Positions 8,634 through 17,603 of a stretch of DNA of 64,000 bases are shown one piece after another. How positions within the stretch are numbered: the stretch's first letter is position 1; the number at the start of each line of letters is the position of its first letter. The notes under the pieces were generated by a model. It saw only the letters and a program-made list of their open reading frames with translations. It made no database searches and was not told the origin of the DNA. The position numbers and the translations under genes were made by a program. The DNA is from JBDKVA01 sp039679375 (GTDB taxonomy: Bacteria; Bacillota; Clostridia; Acetivibrionales; DTU013), in contig JBDKVA010000076.1 in NCBI GenBank assembly GCA_039679375.1, forward strand, positions 1 to 64,000, read 5' to 3'.

Positions 8634-9911
8634 ATGAAGCAAAAAGCGAAGGGCATTATTTCTCTTATCCTGATGCTGGCCTTGGGCCTTACGATGTTTA
8701 TCCCGGCATACGCTGCAAATAGTGCGGAAGCAGAGATAAAAGCGGAGGCGCTGAAGCAGCTCGGACTTTTCAAAGGTGTGTCCGACACCGACTTTGATCT
8801 AAAAAGGACCCCAACCCGCACGGAAGCGCTGGTCATGCTGATCCGCGTACTCGGCAGGGAATCGGAGGCTCTAAACGGAACCTTTACGCATCCGTTTACC
8901 GATGTACAGCCGTGGGCGGACAAATATGTCGGGTATGCATATGAAAAAGGCCTGACCAAAGGAATATCTGCAACAGAATTCGGCGTCGGCAGCGCCAGCT
9001 CCGATATGTACCTGACCTTTGTGCTGCGCGCGCTGGGCTATGACGATTTAAAAGGAGACTTTACCTGGGATGAGCCTGATACGCTTGCCGCGGCTGTTGG
9101 CATTCTTCCAGGCGGCGTGGATACGGAGAATTTCCTGCGCGCGGACGTGGCGCTTGTATCCTGGGAAGCAGTGAAGGCGGATATGAAGGGCGGAAGCCAA
9201 ACACTGGCGAAGAAACTGATATCGGAAAGCATATTTTCAAGCGATGATTACGCGGCCGCACAGCAGCTTGTAAACGAGCAGGCGCCGAAGTCCGTTTCCG
9301 TCTCTACTGCCGGGGAGCTTCAAGCTGCTTTGACGGATTCAACAGTAAAAGCCGTCACAATTGATTCCATAGGAACCCCGGTTGTTGTCACAGGCAAGCT
9401 GACCATTTCGGAGGGTGTTACATTAACGGTCAATCGCGGTAACGATTTCTATATCGAGGGCACACTGACAAACAACGGCACAATCCGCATACTTGGCGCC
9501 GATTCCGTTAGCAACGATTTCATTAACTATTCTGTAATGTCCGTTAAAAATGGCGGCAAAGTCATCAATAACGGGGCGCTGAGACTGTGCGCGGCGAAGA
9601 TCGGGGATACCGAAGACCGCGGCCCGGTAGGCGGGCAGCTCCGGGTTTTCGACGGCACGTTAAACAATGCGGGCTCTGTCTATCTTGAAGCCGGAATAGT
9701 TAACACGCACGGCGGCGTGACCGCTGTAGTTGGCGGTACGTTTACAAACGATGCAACGGTGGTCGTGGACGGTTTCTTCCTTCGTATCGAAAGCGGATCT
9801 TTTATCAACAACACCGGCGCGGTCGTGATCAACAATACTAACATTATTACGGAAGGGACCGGGGTATTTACAAATAACGGCACACTTTCAGGAAAAGCTG
9901 TCAACGGGTGA
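8634..9911 (+). CDS. SLH-domain cell-surface protein with repeat-rich C-terminal half
   Basis: This 425-residue protein starts with a signal peptide whose likely cleavage follows AYA (residue 27). Residues about 33-180 look like two or three S-layer homology segments, for example TRTEALVMLIRVLG and FTDVQPWADKYVGYAYEKGL, which normally bind pyruvylated secondary wall polymer. The C-terminal half (about 220-425) is rich in Asn-Asn-Gly turns and alternating hydrophobic residues (TNNGTIRILG, INNGALRLC, TFTNDATVVV), as expected for a parallel beta-helix. The start has an AAGGAG site. It lies between the kinase and HTH genes. Its ligand or enzymatic role is unknown. Confidence 0.8.
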   Translation: MKQKAKGIISLILMLALGLTMFIPAYAANSAEAEIKAEALKQLGLFKGVSDTDFDLKRTPTRTEALVMLIRVLGRESEALNGTFTHPFTDVQPWADKYVGYAYEKGLTKGISATEFGVGSASSDMYLTFVLRALGYDDLKGDFTWDEPDTLAAAVGILPGGVDTENFLRADVALVSWEAVKADMKGGSQTLAKKLISESIFSSDDYAAAQQLVNEQAPKSVSVSTAGELQAALTDSTVKAVTIDSIGTPVVVTGKLTISEGVTLTVNRGNDFYIEGTLTNNGTIRILGADSVSNDFINYSVMSVKNGGKVINNGALRLCAAKIGDTEDRGPVGGQLRVFDGTLNNAGSVYLEAGIVNTHGGVTAVVGGTFTNDATVVVDGFFLRIESGSFINNTGAVVINNTNIITEGTGVFTNNGTLSGKAVNG

Positions 9912-9941
9912 TCCGACGGCAATAATAAAGGGAGGAAAATC

Positions 9942-11471
9942 ATGCCGCATGCCGCGCAAAATCTAAAAACCGTGATGGGCTATTTTAGTATCACGAACAG
10001 TGAGCTTTCACGTGCGCTGGCGGTTGATCCCTCTCTCATCAGCCGTTGGCTGAATGGGCAGCGTAAGCTTAATGCCGCGAGTATCTCCATGGACGCGCTT
10101 GCAGAATTCATACTATCGAAAAGCAAGCGCGTTCATGACATTGAATGGCTGAAAGCGCAATTCGAAAAGGATGGACTGCCCACCGATCTTTCCACGGTAT
10201 ACCGTATAAAACAGAATCTCATTATGTGGCTGGCCTCTGACGGCGAGGCGCTGCGGCACAATCTTGGAAAAACGCCATCCATGCCGTGTTTTCAAAAGAA
10301 CGTAATAAAAACGCCGGCTCATTCTGCTATTTACACAGAAGGTGCGGTAAAGATCGGTTGCCTGGAGCTTGCCCTGGGGCTTACACCGCTGCTTTCCGTG
10401 CTGCCCGGCGGCTCCGGCGTAGATATCTTCCTGTCCAATGACGAAGTTATGACAATCGTCGCCGAAGATTTTTCACGTCTGCTTCTGCAAACGATCGGGG
10501 AAAAACAACTAAAAGTCAGATTGCTCATTTGCATTTCGGGCAATACACAGGCAATGTCGCAAATTATTGATACCTATATGCAGCCGCTTGTATCGGGGTA
10601 TATCCGGCTGTCGCTGGTACATGGCATGACGCAGACCGTCACAAACCAGATGCACCTTATCATCCCCGGAAAATACTCGGTGCTGGTTACCGAAGCACCT
10701 AAGGCAGCCGCGCCGCCGGTGGCTACCATCGTGAGCGAGGAAACATTCGTAAAAGAAATGCAATCAAGCTTTGAACGCGCCATCCGCTACGCTCAGCCGG
10801 TATTGAACATCTACGACGACAATTATTCCCGCAATATCCTTGAAATTCTGTATGCCGAGTTTGCTGCTCCCGGCAATCTTGATATCGTTAAGGACAATAT
10901 CAATCCAATGTATATGACTGCCGACGATTATGATCGTTTTTTGCGTACGCACGGGTACAGCGAAGCGGAATTCGCATGGCGAAGCGCGGAGTTTAAACGC
11001 TTTAAGACCGGCATGGATGATACGCTGAAAGGCGGCGCGGTGTTCCGGGAAATTTTATCCCTTAGGCGGCTGAATCAAATCGCACAGGATGGCTGCTGCC
11101 GTATGCCGGGACTGTACTTTATGAAAAAAGGCTTTGTGAAATTGGATAAAGAGGGCTGCGCCGCAATTTTGAACGGGTACATCCGCTGCCTCGAAACCGT
11201 GCCGAATTTTCATGTACTGATACTTGACGACATTACAATGATGCATACCGACAACTGCTGGCAGCTGAAACAAAACCACCATTTAGCCATAAATCACTGG
11301 AGCGGCGGCGAACCGGTGATGATCCATTGTGATCAGCTCATGATTTTACGCGAATTTCAGGCATACTTTGATAACCTGTGGGCACAGGGGTCAGGATCAC
11401 CGGGCAACCGAAACAATGTGATTGACATATTGCGTAATCTGTCGGAGCGCATGGAAAATAGCAAGAGGTAG
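9942..11471 (+). CDS. Helix-turn-helix protein with large unknown C-terminal region
   Basis: In this 509-residue protein the N-terminal ~65 residues (LSRALAVDPSLISRWLNGQRK) form an XRE-like helix-turn-helix. The remaining ~440 residues match no family I recognise and are largely soluble in composition. It follows the SLH gene by 30 bases with a GGGAGG ribosome binding site, so it is probably cotranscribed with it. It could be a regulator of the surface locus, with the C-terminal part as a sensor or oligomerisation region. The DNA-binding call rests on the N-terminal helix pattern only. Confidence 0.6.
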   Translation: MPHAAQNLKTVMGYFSITNSELSRALAVDPSLISRWLNGQRKLNAASISMDALAEFILSKSKRVHDIEWLKAQFEKDGLPTDLSTVYRIKQNLIMWLASDGEALRHNLGKTPSMPCFQKNVIKTPAHSAIYTEGAVKIGCLELALGLTPLLSVLPGGSGVDIFLSNDEVMTIVAEDFSRLLLQTIGEKQLKVRLLICISGNTQAMSQIIDTYMQPLVSGYIRLSLVHGMTQTVTNQMHLIIPGKYSVLVTEAPKAAAPPVATIVSEETFVKEMQSSFERAIRYAQPVLNIYDDNYSRNILEILYAEFAAPGNLDIVKDNINPMYMTADDYDRFLRTHGYSEAEFAWRSAEFKRFKTGMDDTLKGGAVFREILSLRRLNQIAQDGCCRMPGLYFMKKGFVKLDKEGCAAILNGYIRCLETVPNFHVLILDDITMMHTDNCWQLKQNHHLAINHWSGGEPVMIHCDQLMILREFQAYFDNLWAQGSGSPGNRNNVIDILRNLSERMENSKR

Positions 11472-11492
11472 TGCCTAAAGCCTGGGCTTTTG

Positions 11493-13136
11493 CTAATCAT
11501 TCGGCTCCTGCCATTCTTTGGGTTCCTGCCATTCCTGCCACTCCTTCAGCTTATCCGGATCGAGGGACGGTGTGGTCTTTTTGGAAGTGCTGTTGACAGG
11601 AAGGGGCTGGGAGACGCCGCCCTGAGCAACATCTGGAGATTCCGGCTCCACAGCACCGGAAGCGCCGGGTTTCCCGGCATTATCGTTTTGCAGTCCTGCA
11701 GCTTTGGAAGAATCGTCCTCAGCAGTATATCTGTTCTGTGATTTTACAGCCTTTGCGGATGCCTCGGCAGTATGCGCGGTCTGCGGTTCAGCAGCCTGAG
11801 AGGGAGTTTCATTTTGCCGGCTGTTCGGCTTTTTTAACTGCCCTAACCGGCCTTCAAGCATATTCAGGCGGATGGCGTACTTTCCCAGCTCTTTGGTCAG
11901 CTCACTATAGCTGTTTGACAGCCTGGTCAATTCATCCCTGGCCGAGGACAGGCCTTCTCTGACCTCGCCGATACCGGTCTGCACCTGTTTATATGAATCC
12001 ATGATAAGTCGCCTGATATCGCTGCCGGGTGAACCGTCTCCTTCACGATACCCTATCGGAAGCAGAGCGCCGTCTCCAATATCCGTATCCTGGACGAAGG
12101 CTAATCTGAGGCCGTTTGTCAGGCTGCCGGGATAGATGTCGGGCGAAAGCTGAGCAATGTCCTCTTCTCCGTTGCTCCCGTCCTGACCTCTGGGGATGTT
12201 CGCTTTATAACACAGGCACTGAAGCTGGCGTCCTGCGGAAAAACCTAGCCTTGAAGCCTTTCCCCAGCTGTTCCCGCCCTGCATGCCCATATTGTAGTAG
12301 ATCGTATCTTCACGGACCCAATAAACCGCAATCGAATTGTTATTTGTCTGTAATATGGAAGCATTCTCGAAGGAGTGGATCGAGCTATGCACGACCACTT
12401 CGGGTGTCCAGAGGTTTTTATCAGGTGATTTTTGCTGGTATACCATTTCAAAGAGCTTCGGAGCCCGCCTTTGATAACATAAGTGTATAATGCCGCCGCC
12501 ATCGGTGATGGCATGAGGATATTCACAATTGCCTGCATATTTGGTCACTGGTGTGAAATCACTCCAGTGTTTCTGCGCTGCCGACAGCTTTTTGTAGCCC
12601 AGCTGCAGATATTTTCCGTCATAGGACTGATAAAAGGCATAAATATTCTGCATCTTATCATACAGGATCGAACACGGCTGGCTGCTGCCGGATACATAGT
12701 CGATCACCTTCGGGTTGCTGATCCTGCCGTTGCTAAGTACCTGGCAGGCCAGCATGAAGGAGTTTTCATGCTGAAGCACATAAAAGATGTATATGTTGCT
12801 TCTGAGCGGCGCCAGATAGAGCTGTTTGTTATATACAGAGGGCGCCTTGCTGCTCAATACCGGAACTGTTTTTATTGATTGGCCGTCAAGCCTGGAATAA
12901 TGTATGTTTCCATCATTGTCCTGAAAAAGGAGATGAAAGGTATTTTCCGCGTCCATCTCTGCATAAAACCAGGGCGATATGTTTTTGTGCAGTACGACGG
13001 CATTACTCCATATGCCGCGCTTTGTGAGCGTGTTATAGCAAAGGTTCTGCCTAGAATCACAGAAAAAATCCCAGATATCTCCACCGGACTGTTTGAATAT
13101 GTATTGTCTGTTTTGGTAATTAAACATGGTTTCCAC
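11493..13136 (-). CDS. Beta-propeller-like protein with coiled coil and low-complexity tail
   Basis: This 547-residue protein is of unknown function. Residues 1 to about 340 contain repeated blades with aromatic-Asp patterns (FHLLFQDNDGNIHYSR, IYAFYQSYDGKYLQLGYK, IIHLCYQRR), consistent with a sialidase/propeller-like fold. Residues about 375-430 form a heptad-like coiled coil (SSARDELTRLSNSYSELTKE). The tail is rich in Ala, Pro, Ser and Gln and ends with three EWQEP-type repeats. No signal peptide is present. The ORF can start at GTG 13136 or ATG 13127, but the best ribosome-binding-site/ATG pair nearby (ATG at 13147) is out of frame, so the start is uncertain. The proximity of spore-related genes hints at a coat role, without direct support. 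Confidence 0.6.
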   Translation of the reverse strand: METMFNYQNRQYIFKQSGGDIWDFFCDSRQNLCYNTLTKRGIWSNAVVLHKNISPWFYAEMDAENTFHLLFQDNDGNIHYSRLDGQSIKTVPVLSSKAPSVYNKQLYLAPLRSNIYIFYVLQHENSFMLACQVLSNGRISNPKVIDYVSGSSQPCSILYDKMQNIYAFYQSYDGKYLQLGYKKLSAAQKHWSDFTPVTKYAGNCEYPHAITDGGGIIHLCYQRRAPKLFEMVYQQKSPDKNLWTPEVVVHSSIHSFENASILQTNNNSIAVYWVREDTIYYNMGMQGGNSWGKASRLGFSAGRQLQCLCYKANIPRGQDGSNGEEDIAQLSPDIYPGSLTNGLRLAFVQDTDIGDGALLPIGYREGDGSPGSDIRRLIMDSYKQVQTGIGEVREGLSSARDELTRLSNSYSELTKELGKYAIRLNMLEGRLGQLKKPNSRQNETPSQAAEPQTAHTAEASAKAVKSQNRYTAEDDSSKAAGLQNDNAGKPGASGAVEPESPDVAQGGVSQPLPVNSTSKKTTPSLDPDKLKEWQEWQEPKEWQEPND

Positions 13137-13270
13137 TCACATTTCATATGATCCTCTCTTATATATATATGAGTGCTTACTGTATTTATGGCTGAATTTG
13201 AAGTTTGCAGGCTGTTTGATGTAAAAAAACCCAAGCGTCGGGAGTTATTTATTTTATTATTCTTAAATAT

Positions 13271-13297
13271 CACAAATATTTAAATGCAACATATTAT
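13271..13297 (+). promoter_or_regulatory. Possible sigmaK-like promoter
   Basis: CACA (13271-13274) is followed after 15 bases by CATATTAT (13290-13297), close to the mACm / CATAnnnTA pattern of sigmaK. It lies 53 bases upstream of the 13351 start. Tentative, but it fits a sporulation role for the downstream gene. Confidence 0.3.
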
Positions 13298-13350
13298 GAA
13301 AATGAGAGGGAAATCAAATCATATAGCTTAAAATGAAGGGGGATTTAGAT

Positions 13351-14262
13351 ATGAGCTATAATCACGACAAAGTGCTTCCGGGCCTTATTTGTGAAAAAGA
13401 TCTGTGCAAGATAAAGGAAGCAGTTTGTATACAGGTAGAAAAGATTTATGATTCCTGCAAGGAAAAAGATTGTATTGAAGATGCCAGAGTGCTTTTTAGG
13501 GACCCCGACAAAATACATTGGTTAACTTGCCATGCAATCAACGTAAAAGCCAGACAGGCGGAAGTGATCAAAGTATTCTCCGATGTTGAAGCAGTACCGT
13601 TCAAGAGGGGTTTCTACACAGTTGACGTCAAATTCTTCATCAAGGTTACGCTCGACTTCTTTGTGCCCAGACAAAATGGTGGTATTAGGATAATTACCGT
13701 TCCCGGTATCGTTGTGTTTGACAAAAAAGTCATCCTTTTCGGTTCCGAAGGCAACGTTAAAATATTCAAATCTCATTTTGTAGAGCATGGCATCGACAGA
13801 CCTGTAGACTCACCTCTGCAGCAGGATAACCTGCCGATTTCCAAGGTAGAGGTTGCCGAGCCGATCACACTGAATGCGAAGATTATCGAAGTGCTTGAGA
13901 ATGCACACGACGATTGCTGTGACAGACATATTCCGCAAAATATCAGCGACCTGCTGGAAGACATCGATTTTGATGATGTTGACCTTGGAAGAGGCGGCGA
14001 TGAAAGAGAGCTTGTAATCGGCAGACGCGTCGTGGCGACCATTGGACTCTTCTCCATCATCAAGCTGGCAAGATTTGTGCAGCTTCTGATACCCGCATTC
14101 GACTTCTGCATACCGAACAAACAGTGCATCGCAGCGACCGAAGAGGATGCCTGCGGATTATTTGACACCATTGACTTCCCGATAGATGAATTCTTCCCGC
14201 CTCAAAAAGCTGATTTCCCCGGGGCGCTCGAGGATGAACGGTCTATGACAAAGGATGAATAA
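13351..14262 (+). CDS. Conserved-looking Cys-containing protein of unknown function, possibly spore-associated
   Basis: The 303-residue product begins MSYNHDKVLPGL and has the motif DSCKEKDCIEDARVLF near its N-terminus, then a beta-rich region (FYTVDVKFFIKVTLDFF, GIVVFDKKVILFGSEG). More Cys follow in DDCCDR, DFCIPNKQC and EDACG. The CxxxxC-type spacing and beta-rich body resemble proteins seen near spore-coat genes in Clostridia, but I cannot name the family. ATG 13351 was preferred over the in-frame ATG 13333 because the AAGGGGGA ribosome binding site lies between them with ideal spacing to 13351. A hairpin terminator follows the gene. Confidence 0.7.
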   Translation: MSYNHDKVLPGLICEKDLCKIKEAVCIQVEKIYDSCKEKDCIEDARVLFRDPDKIHWLTCHAINVKARQAEVIKVFSDVEAVPFKRGFYTVDVKFFIKVTLDFFVPRQNGGIRIITVPGIVVFDKKVILFGSEGNVKIFKSHFVEHGIDRPVDSPLQQDNLPISKVEVAEPITLNAKIIEVLENAHDDCCDRHIPQNISDLLEDIDFDDVDLGRGGDERELVIGRRVVATIGLFSIIKLARFVQLLIPAFDFCIPNKQCIAATEEDACGLFDTIDFPIDEFFPPQKADFPGALEDERSMTKDE

Positions 14263-14290
14263 AGAGATGATTACTCCATGAAAATACATA

Positions 14291-14322
14291 AAGGGATGGC
14301 ATAGCCATCCCTTTATTACTTT
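14291..14322 (+). terminator. Hairpin terminator after the 13351 gene
   Basis: AAGGGATGGC (14291-14300) and GCCATCCCTT (14304-14313) form a perfect 10-bp stem with a 3-base loop. An interrupted T-rich stretch follows. It lies 29 bases after the stop codon. Confidence 0.75.
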
Positions 14323-14423
14323 TCCGCTGCCGCCTCCCATGCAGCTTCCCTGGACTGCATGTCTGCTGAGCAGCCTTACCGGTATGGTCAGAGTCTTACT
14401 GCCGCAAGGAATGCGGTTGTGCC

Positions 14424-14795
14424 TTACATGGTCTTGCCCGGTATCAAAAGATTTATGATGCCATAAACAAGAGCACCAAGCACTGCACCAAGCAATGTAA
14501 CATTATAACCCGGTACAATAAATTTGACGACGTAGATGATCACTGCAGCAACAATAAAACCTGTCAGTCCTCTTCCAAATGGTGTTGCGTCCACGCCAAG
14601 CACTCTTTGCACAAGGTAATCAAGCAGAGCGATTACAGCGGCGGCTATGATCAGCGGCCAAATGCCTGATATGGTGAAGCCCGGAGTCAGGAAGGCTGTT
14701 ACAGCCAATACTACTGCGCCAACCAGCGCCCTTATTATGAAATGTCCTAAACTGAAATGCTGTGTTCTTTCAACATTTTCAGCCAATCTTATCAC
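14424..14795 (-). CDS. Small membrane protein of the phage-holin-4/YvlD family
   Basis: This 123-residue protein has four hydrophobic segments, at about residues 18-40, 44-62, 76-92 and 98-116, with Gly/Pro patterns such as PGFTISGIWPLIIAAAVIALL and a final NLLIPGK. This matches the PF04020 family, which is named after holins but is widespread in chromosomes, often with envelope-stress genes; its role is not established. No other phage gene is nearby, so a prophage origin is not supported. The start may be GTG 14795, or TTG 14786, which is better spaced from AAAGGA. It is monocistronic and faces away from the T-box locus. Confidence 0.75.
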   Translation of the reverse strand: MIRLAENVERTQHFSLGHFIIRALVGAVVLAVTAFLTPGFTISGIWPLIIAAAVIALLDYLVQRVLGVDATPFGRGLTGFIVAAVIIYVVKFIVPGYNVTLLGAVLGALVYGIINLLIPGKTM

Positions 14796-14908
14796 TTCCT
14801 TTCAAAGCATTTAATGAAAATACAATTTGCCGTCAATACTATTATTTAATTGCTGCTTTATGTTTATGCAAACTCATTTGCCTTATTTGTTTACTTTTTA
14901 AGTAATTT

Positions 14909-14936
14909 TTGATAAGATTGTATTTAAGCATATAAT
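14909..14936 (+). promoter_or_regulatory. sigmaA promoter of the cysE-cysS T-box transcript
   Basis: TTGATA (14909-14914), a 16-base spacer and a perfect TATAAT (14931-14936) lie just upstream of the T-box leader. Transcription would begin near 14943. The 553-base gap 14796-15348 is filled by this promoter and the T-box. Confidence 0.75.
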
Positions 14937-14945
14937 AATGTAAAA

Positions 14946-15281
14946 AACGATGATCTGGAAAGTAATCCTTACGATTGCCTCAGAGAGGAGCCGCCGCCGG
15001 CTGAAAGCGGCTTTGGCTGATTTTATGGATGAAGTGCGCCAAGTGAGTTTGAAGCCTGAATATGGCATGTTGCGCATGTAAGGGCTTCACGGGAAAAGCA
15101 CCGTTACGCTTTTGAGAGTGGCGGATTTATCATAAGACGCAGGATAGCCTGATAAATACGCCGGGCGATTTCATTGAAACGAAATGCGGCATACCGGAAA
15201 ATTCGTTGAAATGTGATACGCCTTAGAGTGGAACCGCGAAAAAGCATCGCCTCTAAAACAGAGACGGCGCTTTATTTTTTG
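14946..15281 (+). promoter_or_regulatory. T-box riboswitch responding to uncharged tRNA-Cys
   Basis: This leader controls cysE and cysS by transcription antitermination. The T-box core AGAGTGGAACCGCG is at 15225-15238. Stem I is closed by CCTTAC (14967-14972) pairing with GTAAGG (15078-15083). Directly above that stem, on the 3' side, lies TGC (15071-15073), the expected Cys specifier codon. An AGAGAG motif follows on the 5' side. The UGGA of the T-box (15229-15232) can pair with the UCCA end of tRNA-Cys, whose discriminator base is U; this independently supports Cys. Uncharged tRNA-Cys should stabilise the antiterminator and allow read-through. The downstream genes, for cysteine synthesis and charging, agree with this. 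Confidence 0.93.
15241..15280 (+). terminator. Terminator of the Cys T-box
   Basis: An imperfect stem pairs 15241-15254 with 15261-15274 (AAAGC...CCTCT against AGAG...GCTTT), followed by TTTATTTTTT. It is the competing structure to the T-box antiterminator. Confidence 0.85.
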
Positions 15282-15348
15282 CCTTTGTTTTGCACCGGTT
15301 TCCGGGGGAATACTATAATGAATTATTGCAAGGGGTGGGAATATATTT

Positions 15349-16071
15349 ATGGGATTATTGGAGGATGCCAGATCGATAGCAAAAAGAGATCCGGCTGCAA
15401 AGAATATATTGGAAGTAATACTGTTGTATCCCGGTTTTCATGCTCTTTTTTTCCACCGGATCGCGCACTGGTTTTTTAAAAAGGGATTGTTTTTCCTGGC
15501 GCGCTTTACTTCCCAGTTCTCGCGGTTTTTGACCGGCATCGAGATCCATCCGGGAGCTGTCATTGGACAGGGGTTATTCATTGATCACGGCATGAGCATT
15601 GTGATTGGTGAAACGGCGGAAATCGGCGACAACTGTACCATATACCATGAAGTGACGCTTGGCGGCACGGGAAAGGATAAGGGAAAGAGGCATCCTACCA
15701 TCGGAAGCAATGTTCTGATCGGTGCAGGAGCTAAACTGCTCGGCCCTATCGTCGTAGGCGACAATTGTATGATAGGGGCCGGATCCGTTGTTCTGGAGGA
15801 CGTCAAATCGGACACAACGGTAACGGGTACAAAGGCCAGGCCTGTCAAACGCGCTGGAAGGAAACTTGCGCCTTCCGTTGAACTGGATCAGATACACATA
15901 GCGGACCCTGTTTCCCAGGAATTGTGCAGGCTTCAGGTGCGCATCGAGCATCTTGAGGCGGCACTCGGAGGGTCAACGGTAAAAGCAGAGGACTTCAACC
16001 GATGTAACGGGAAGACGGCTGAAACCGGCAGGGATATACAGGATGAGCAGGCTGAGCAACAAAATGCGTAA
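15349..16071 (+). CDS. cysE: Serine O-acetyltransferase
   Basis: CysE transfers an acetyl group from acetyl-CoA to L-serine, giving O-acetylserine for cysteine synthesis in the cytoplasm. The 240-residue product has an N-terminal helical part (FFHRIAHWFF) and a left-handed beta-helix of hexapeptide repeats from about residue 65. The helix contains the conserved IEIHPGAVIGQGLFIDHGM and the catalytic-region phrase GGTGKDKGKRHPTIG. It belongs to the shorter Firmicute CysE type. The ~60-residue C-terminal tail is variable. It is the first gene after the Cys T-box and lies 23 bases before cysS, an arrangement common in Firmicutes. The start follows AAGGGG. Confidence 0.96.
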   Translation: MGLLEDARSIAKRDPAAKNILEVILLYPGFHALFFHRIAHWFFKKGLFFLARFTSQFSRFLTGIEIHPGAVIGQGLFIDHGMSIVIGETAEIGDNCTIYHEVTLGGTGKDKGKRHPTIGSNVLIGAGAKLLGPIVVGDNCMIGAGSVVLEDVKSDTTVTGTKARPVKRAGRKLAPSVELDQIHIADPVSQELCRLQVRIEHLEAALGGSTVKAEDFNRCNGKTAETGRDIQDEQAEQQNA

Positions 16072-16094
16072 AATTAGTATAGGAGGATGTTGGT

Positions 16095-17495
16095 ATGAAG
16101 CTTTATAACACACTTACAAGACAGAAGGAAGAATTCAAGCCCATGGAGGAAGGGAAAGCGAGTATTTATTCATGCGGACCTACGGTTTATCAGTACGCGC
16201 ATATAGGAAATCTGAGGACCTATGTATTTATGGATATCCTGAGGCGTGTGCTCAAATATAACGGATATGAGCTCAAGCATGTGATGAATATCACGGACGT
16301 AGGCCATCTTGTTGCCGATGCGGACGAAGGCGAGGACAAGATGATGAAGACGGCCAGGGAGACCCAAAAATCGCCATGGGAGATCGCAGAATATTATACC
16401 GGCTTTTTTATGAAGGATATCGCCGCGCTCAATATTGGCAGGCCTGAGATCATTTGCAAGGCAACCGGCCATATAAAGGAAATGATCGAGTTTGTGGAAG
16501 GGCTTGTAGAAAAAGGCTATGGCTATGAAACAAGTGACGGGATCTATTTTGACATCATGAAATTCAAAGGGTACGGAAAGCTGTCGGGGCTGGATCTGGA
16601 AGGCCAGATAGCCGGTGCGAGGGTGGATGTGAACGATGAAAAGAGGCATCCCGCAGACTTCGCACTCTGGAAAAAAGCGCCTAAAGAGCATATTATGCAA
16701 TGGCCTAGCCCATGGGGCATGGGGTATCCCGGATGGCACATCGAATGCTCGGCCATGAGCAGGAAGTACCTTGGCGATGAGTTTGACATACACACCGGTG
16801 GCGTGGATCACATCCCGGTACACCATGAAAATGAAATCGCCCAGAGCGAGGCGCTCCTTGGAAAACCGGCAGTACATTACTGGCTCCATGGAGAGTTTCT
16901 GCTTGTCGATAATGGCAAAATGTCAAAGAGCCTTGGCAATACCTATACCGTTGCCGACCTTGAAAAAAAAGGCTATAGCCCGCTGGCTTACCGTTACATG
17001 TGTTTGAACGCAAATTACAGGAGCAAGCTGAATTTCACATGGGACGGGATAAAAGCGGCACAGGTTTCATTGGACAGATTGCTCGAAGGCGTACTTTCCC
17101 ATAAGAATTCCGGAGAGCAAGCTGAGGTGGATGCAGGCCTTATCGCTGCATTTGAGAAGGACTTCGACGAGGCGGTCAATGATGACCTGAACATACCAAG
17201 GGCGCTTGGCGTAGCATGGAATATCGCAAGATATGGGACCAAATCTGTGAAGCTCTATAATTTGCTTCTTAAAATGGATGAAGTTTTGGGGCTCGATTTT
17301 GCCAATGCCGTTGAGAAGCCCGCTGCCGAAGCATCGTCTCTTGACCCTGAAATCGAAGAGCTTGTAAATCAAAGGCAGCAGGCAAGGAAGGACAAGAACT
17401 GGAAGCTGGCCGACGAGATACGGAACAGACTGAACGGAATGGGCATCCAGCTTGAGGATACGCCCCAGGGAGTGAAATGGTCGGTGCAAAAATAA
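16095..17495 (+). CDS. cysS: Cysteinyl-tRNA synthetase
   Basis: CysS is a class I aminoacyl-tRNA synthetase that charges tRNA-Cys. The 466-residue product shows the Zn-ligand Cys27 in SCGPTVY, the HIGH-type motif HIGN at 36-39, the second Zn region WHIECSAMS, and KMSKSLGN starting at Lys275. The C-terminal ~100 residues are the helical anticodon-recognition part (RKDKNWKLADEIRNRLNGMGI). Length is normal for the family. It is coexpressed with cysE under the T-box, so uncharged tRNA-Cys raises its own synthetase. The start follows AGGAGG. Confidence 0.97.
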   Translation: MKLYNTLTRQKEEFKPMEEGKASIYSCGPTVYQYAHIGNLRTYVFMDILRRVLKYNGYELKHVMNITDVGHLVADADEGEDKMMKTARETQKSPWEIAEYYTGFFMKDIAALNIGRPEIICKATGHIKEMIEFVEGLVEKGYGYETSDGIYFDIMKFKGYGKLSGLDLEGQIAGARVDVNDEKRHPADFALWKKAPKEHIMQWPSPWGMGYPGWHIECSAMSRKYLGDEFDIHTGGVDHIPVHHENEIAQSEALLGKPAVHYWLHGEFLLVDNGKMSKSLGNTYTVADLEKKGYSPLAYRYMCLNANYRSKLNFTWDGIKAAQVSLDRLLEGVLSHKNSGEQAEVDAGLIAAFEKDFDEAVNDDLNIPRALGVAWNIARYGTKSVKLYNLLLKMDEVLGLDFANAVEKPAAEASSLDPEIEELVNQRQQARKDKNWKLADEIRNRLNGMGIQLEDTPQGVKWSVQK

Positions 17496-17603
17496 AGCGT
17501 ATGGCCGGTTTTAATATTATGTAATGTATAATGCAACTTTTGAAGCACATTTTAATATACTGATTATGTATAATAACAAATTAGTTTGTTAGGATGTGTA
17601 TTT

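Noticed and set aside
12872..13273. Minus-strand ORF with a good ribosome binding site and ATG at 13147
   Set aside because: It lies out of frame within the start of the propeller-protein gene and its translation has no family features; treated as a shadow.
13333..13350. Earlier ATG start for the 13351 gene
   Set aside because: The ribosome binding site AAGGGGGA lies inside this segment, so it cannot serve an upstream start.
14424..14795. Holin-family protein as a sign of prophage
   Set aside because: No other phage gene lies nearby, and the family is common in chromosomes outside phages.
15110..15124. GAGAGTGGCGG sequence resembling a T-box core
   Set aside because: It lacks the ACCGCG part and the terminator overlap; the real core is at 15225-15238.
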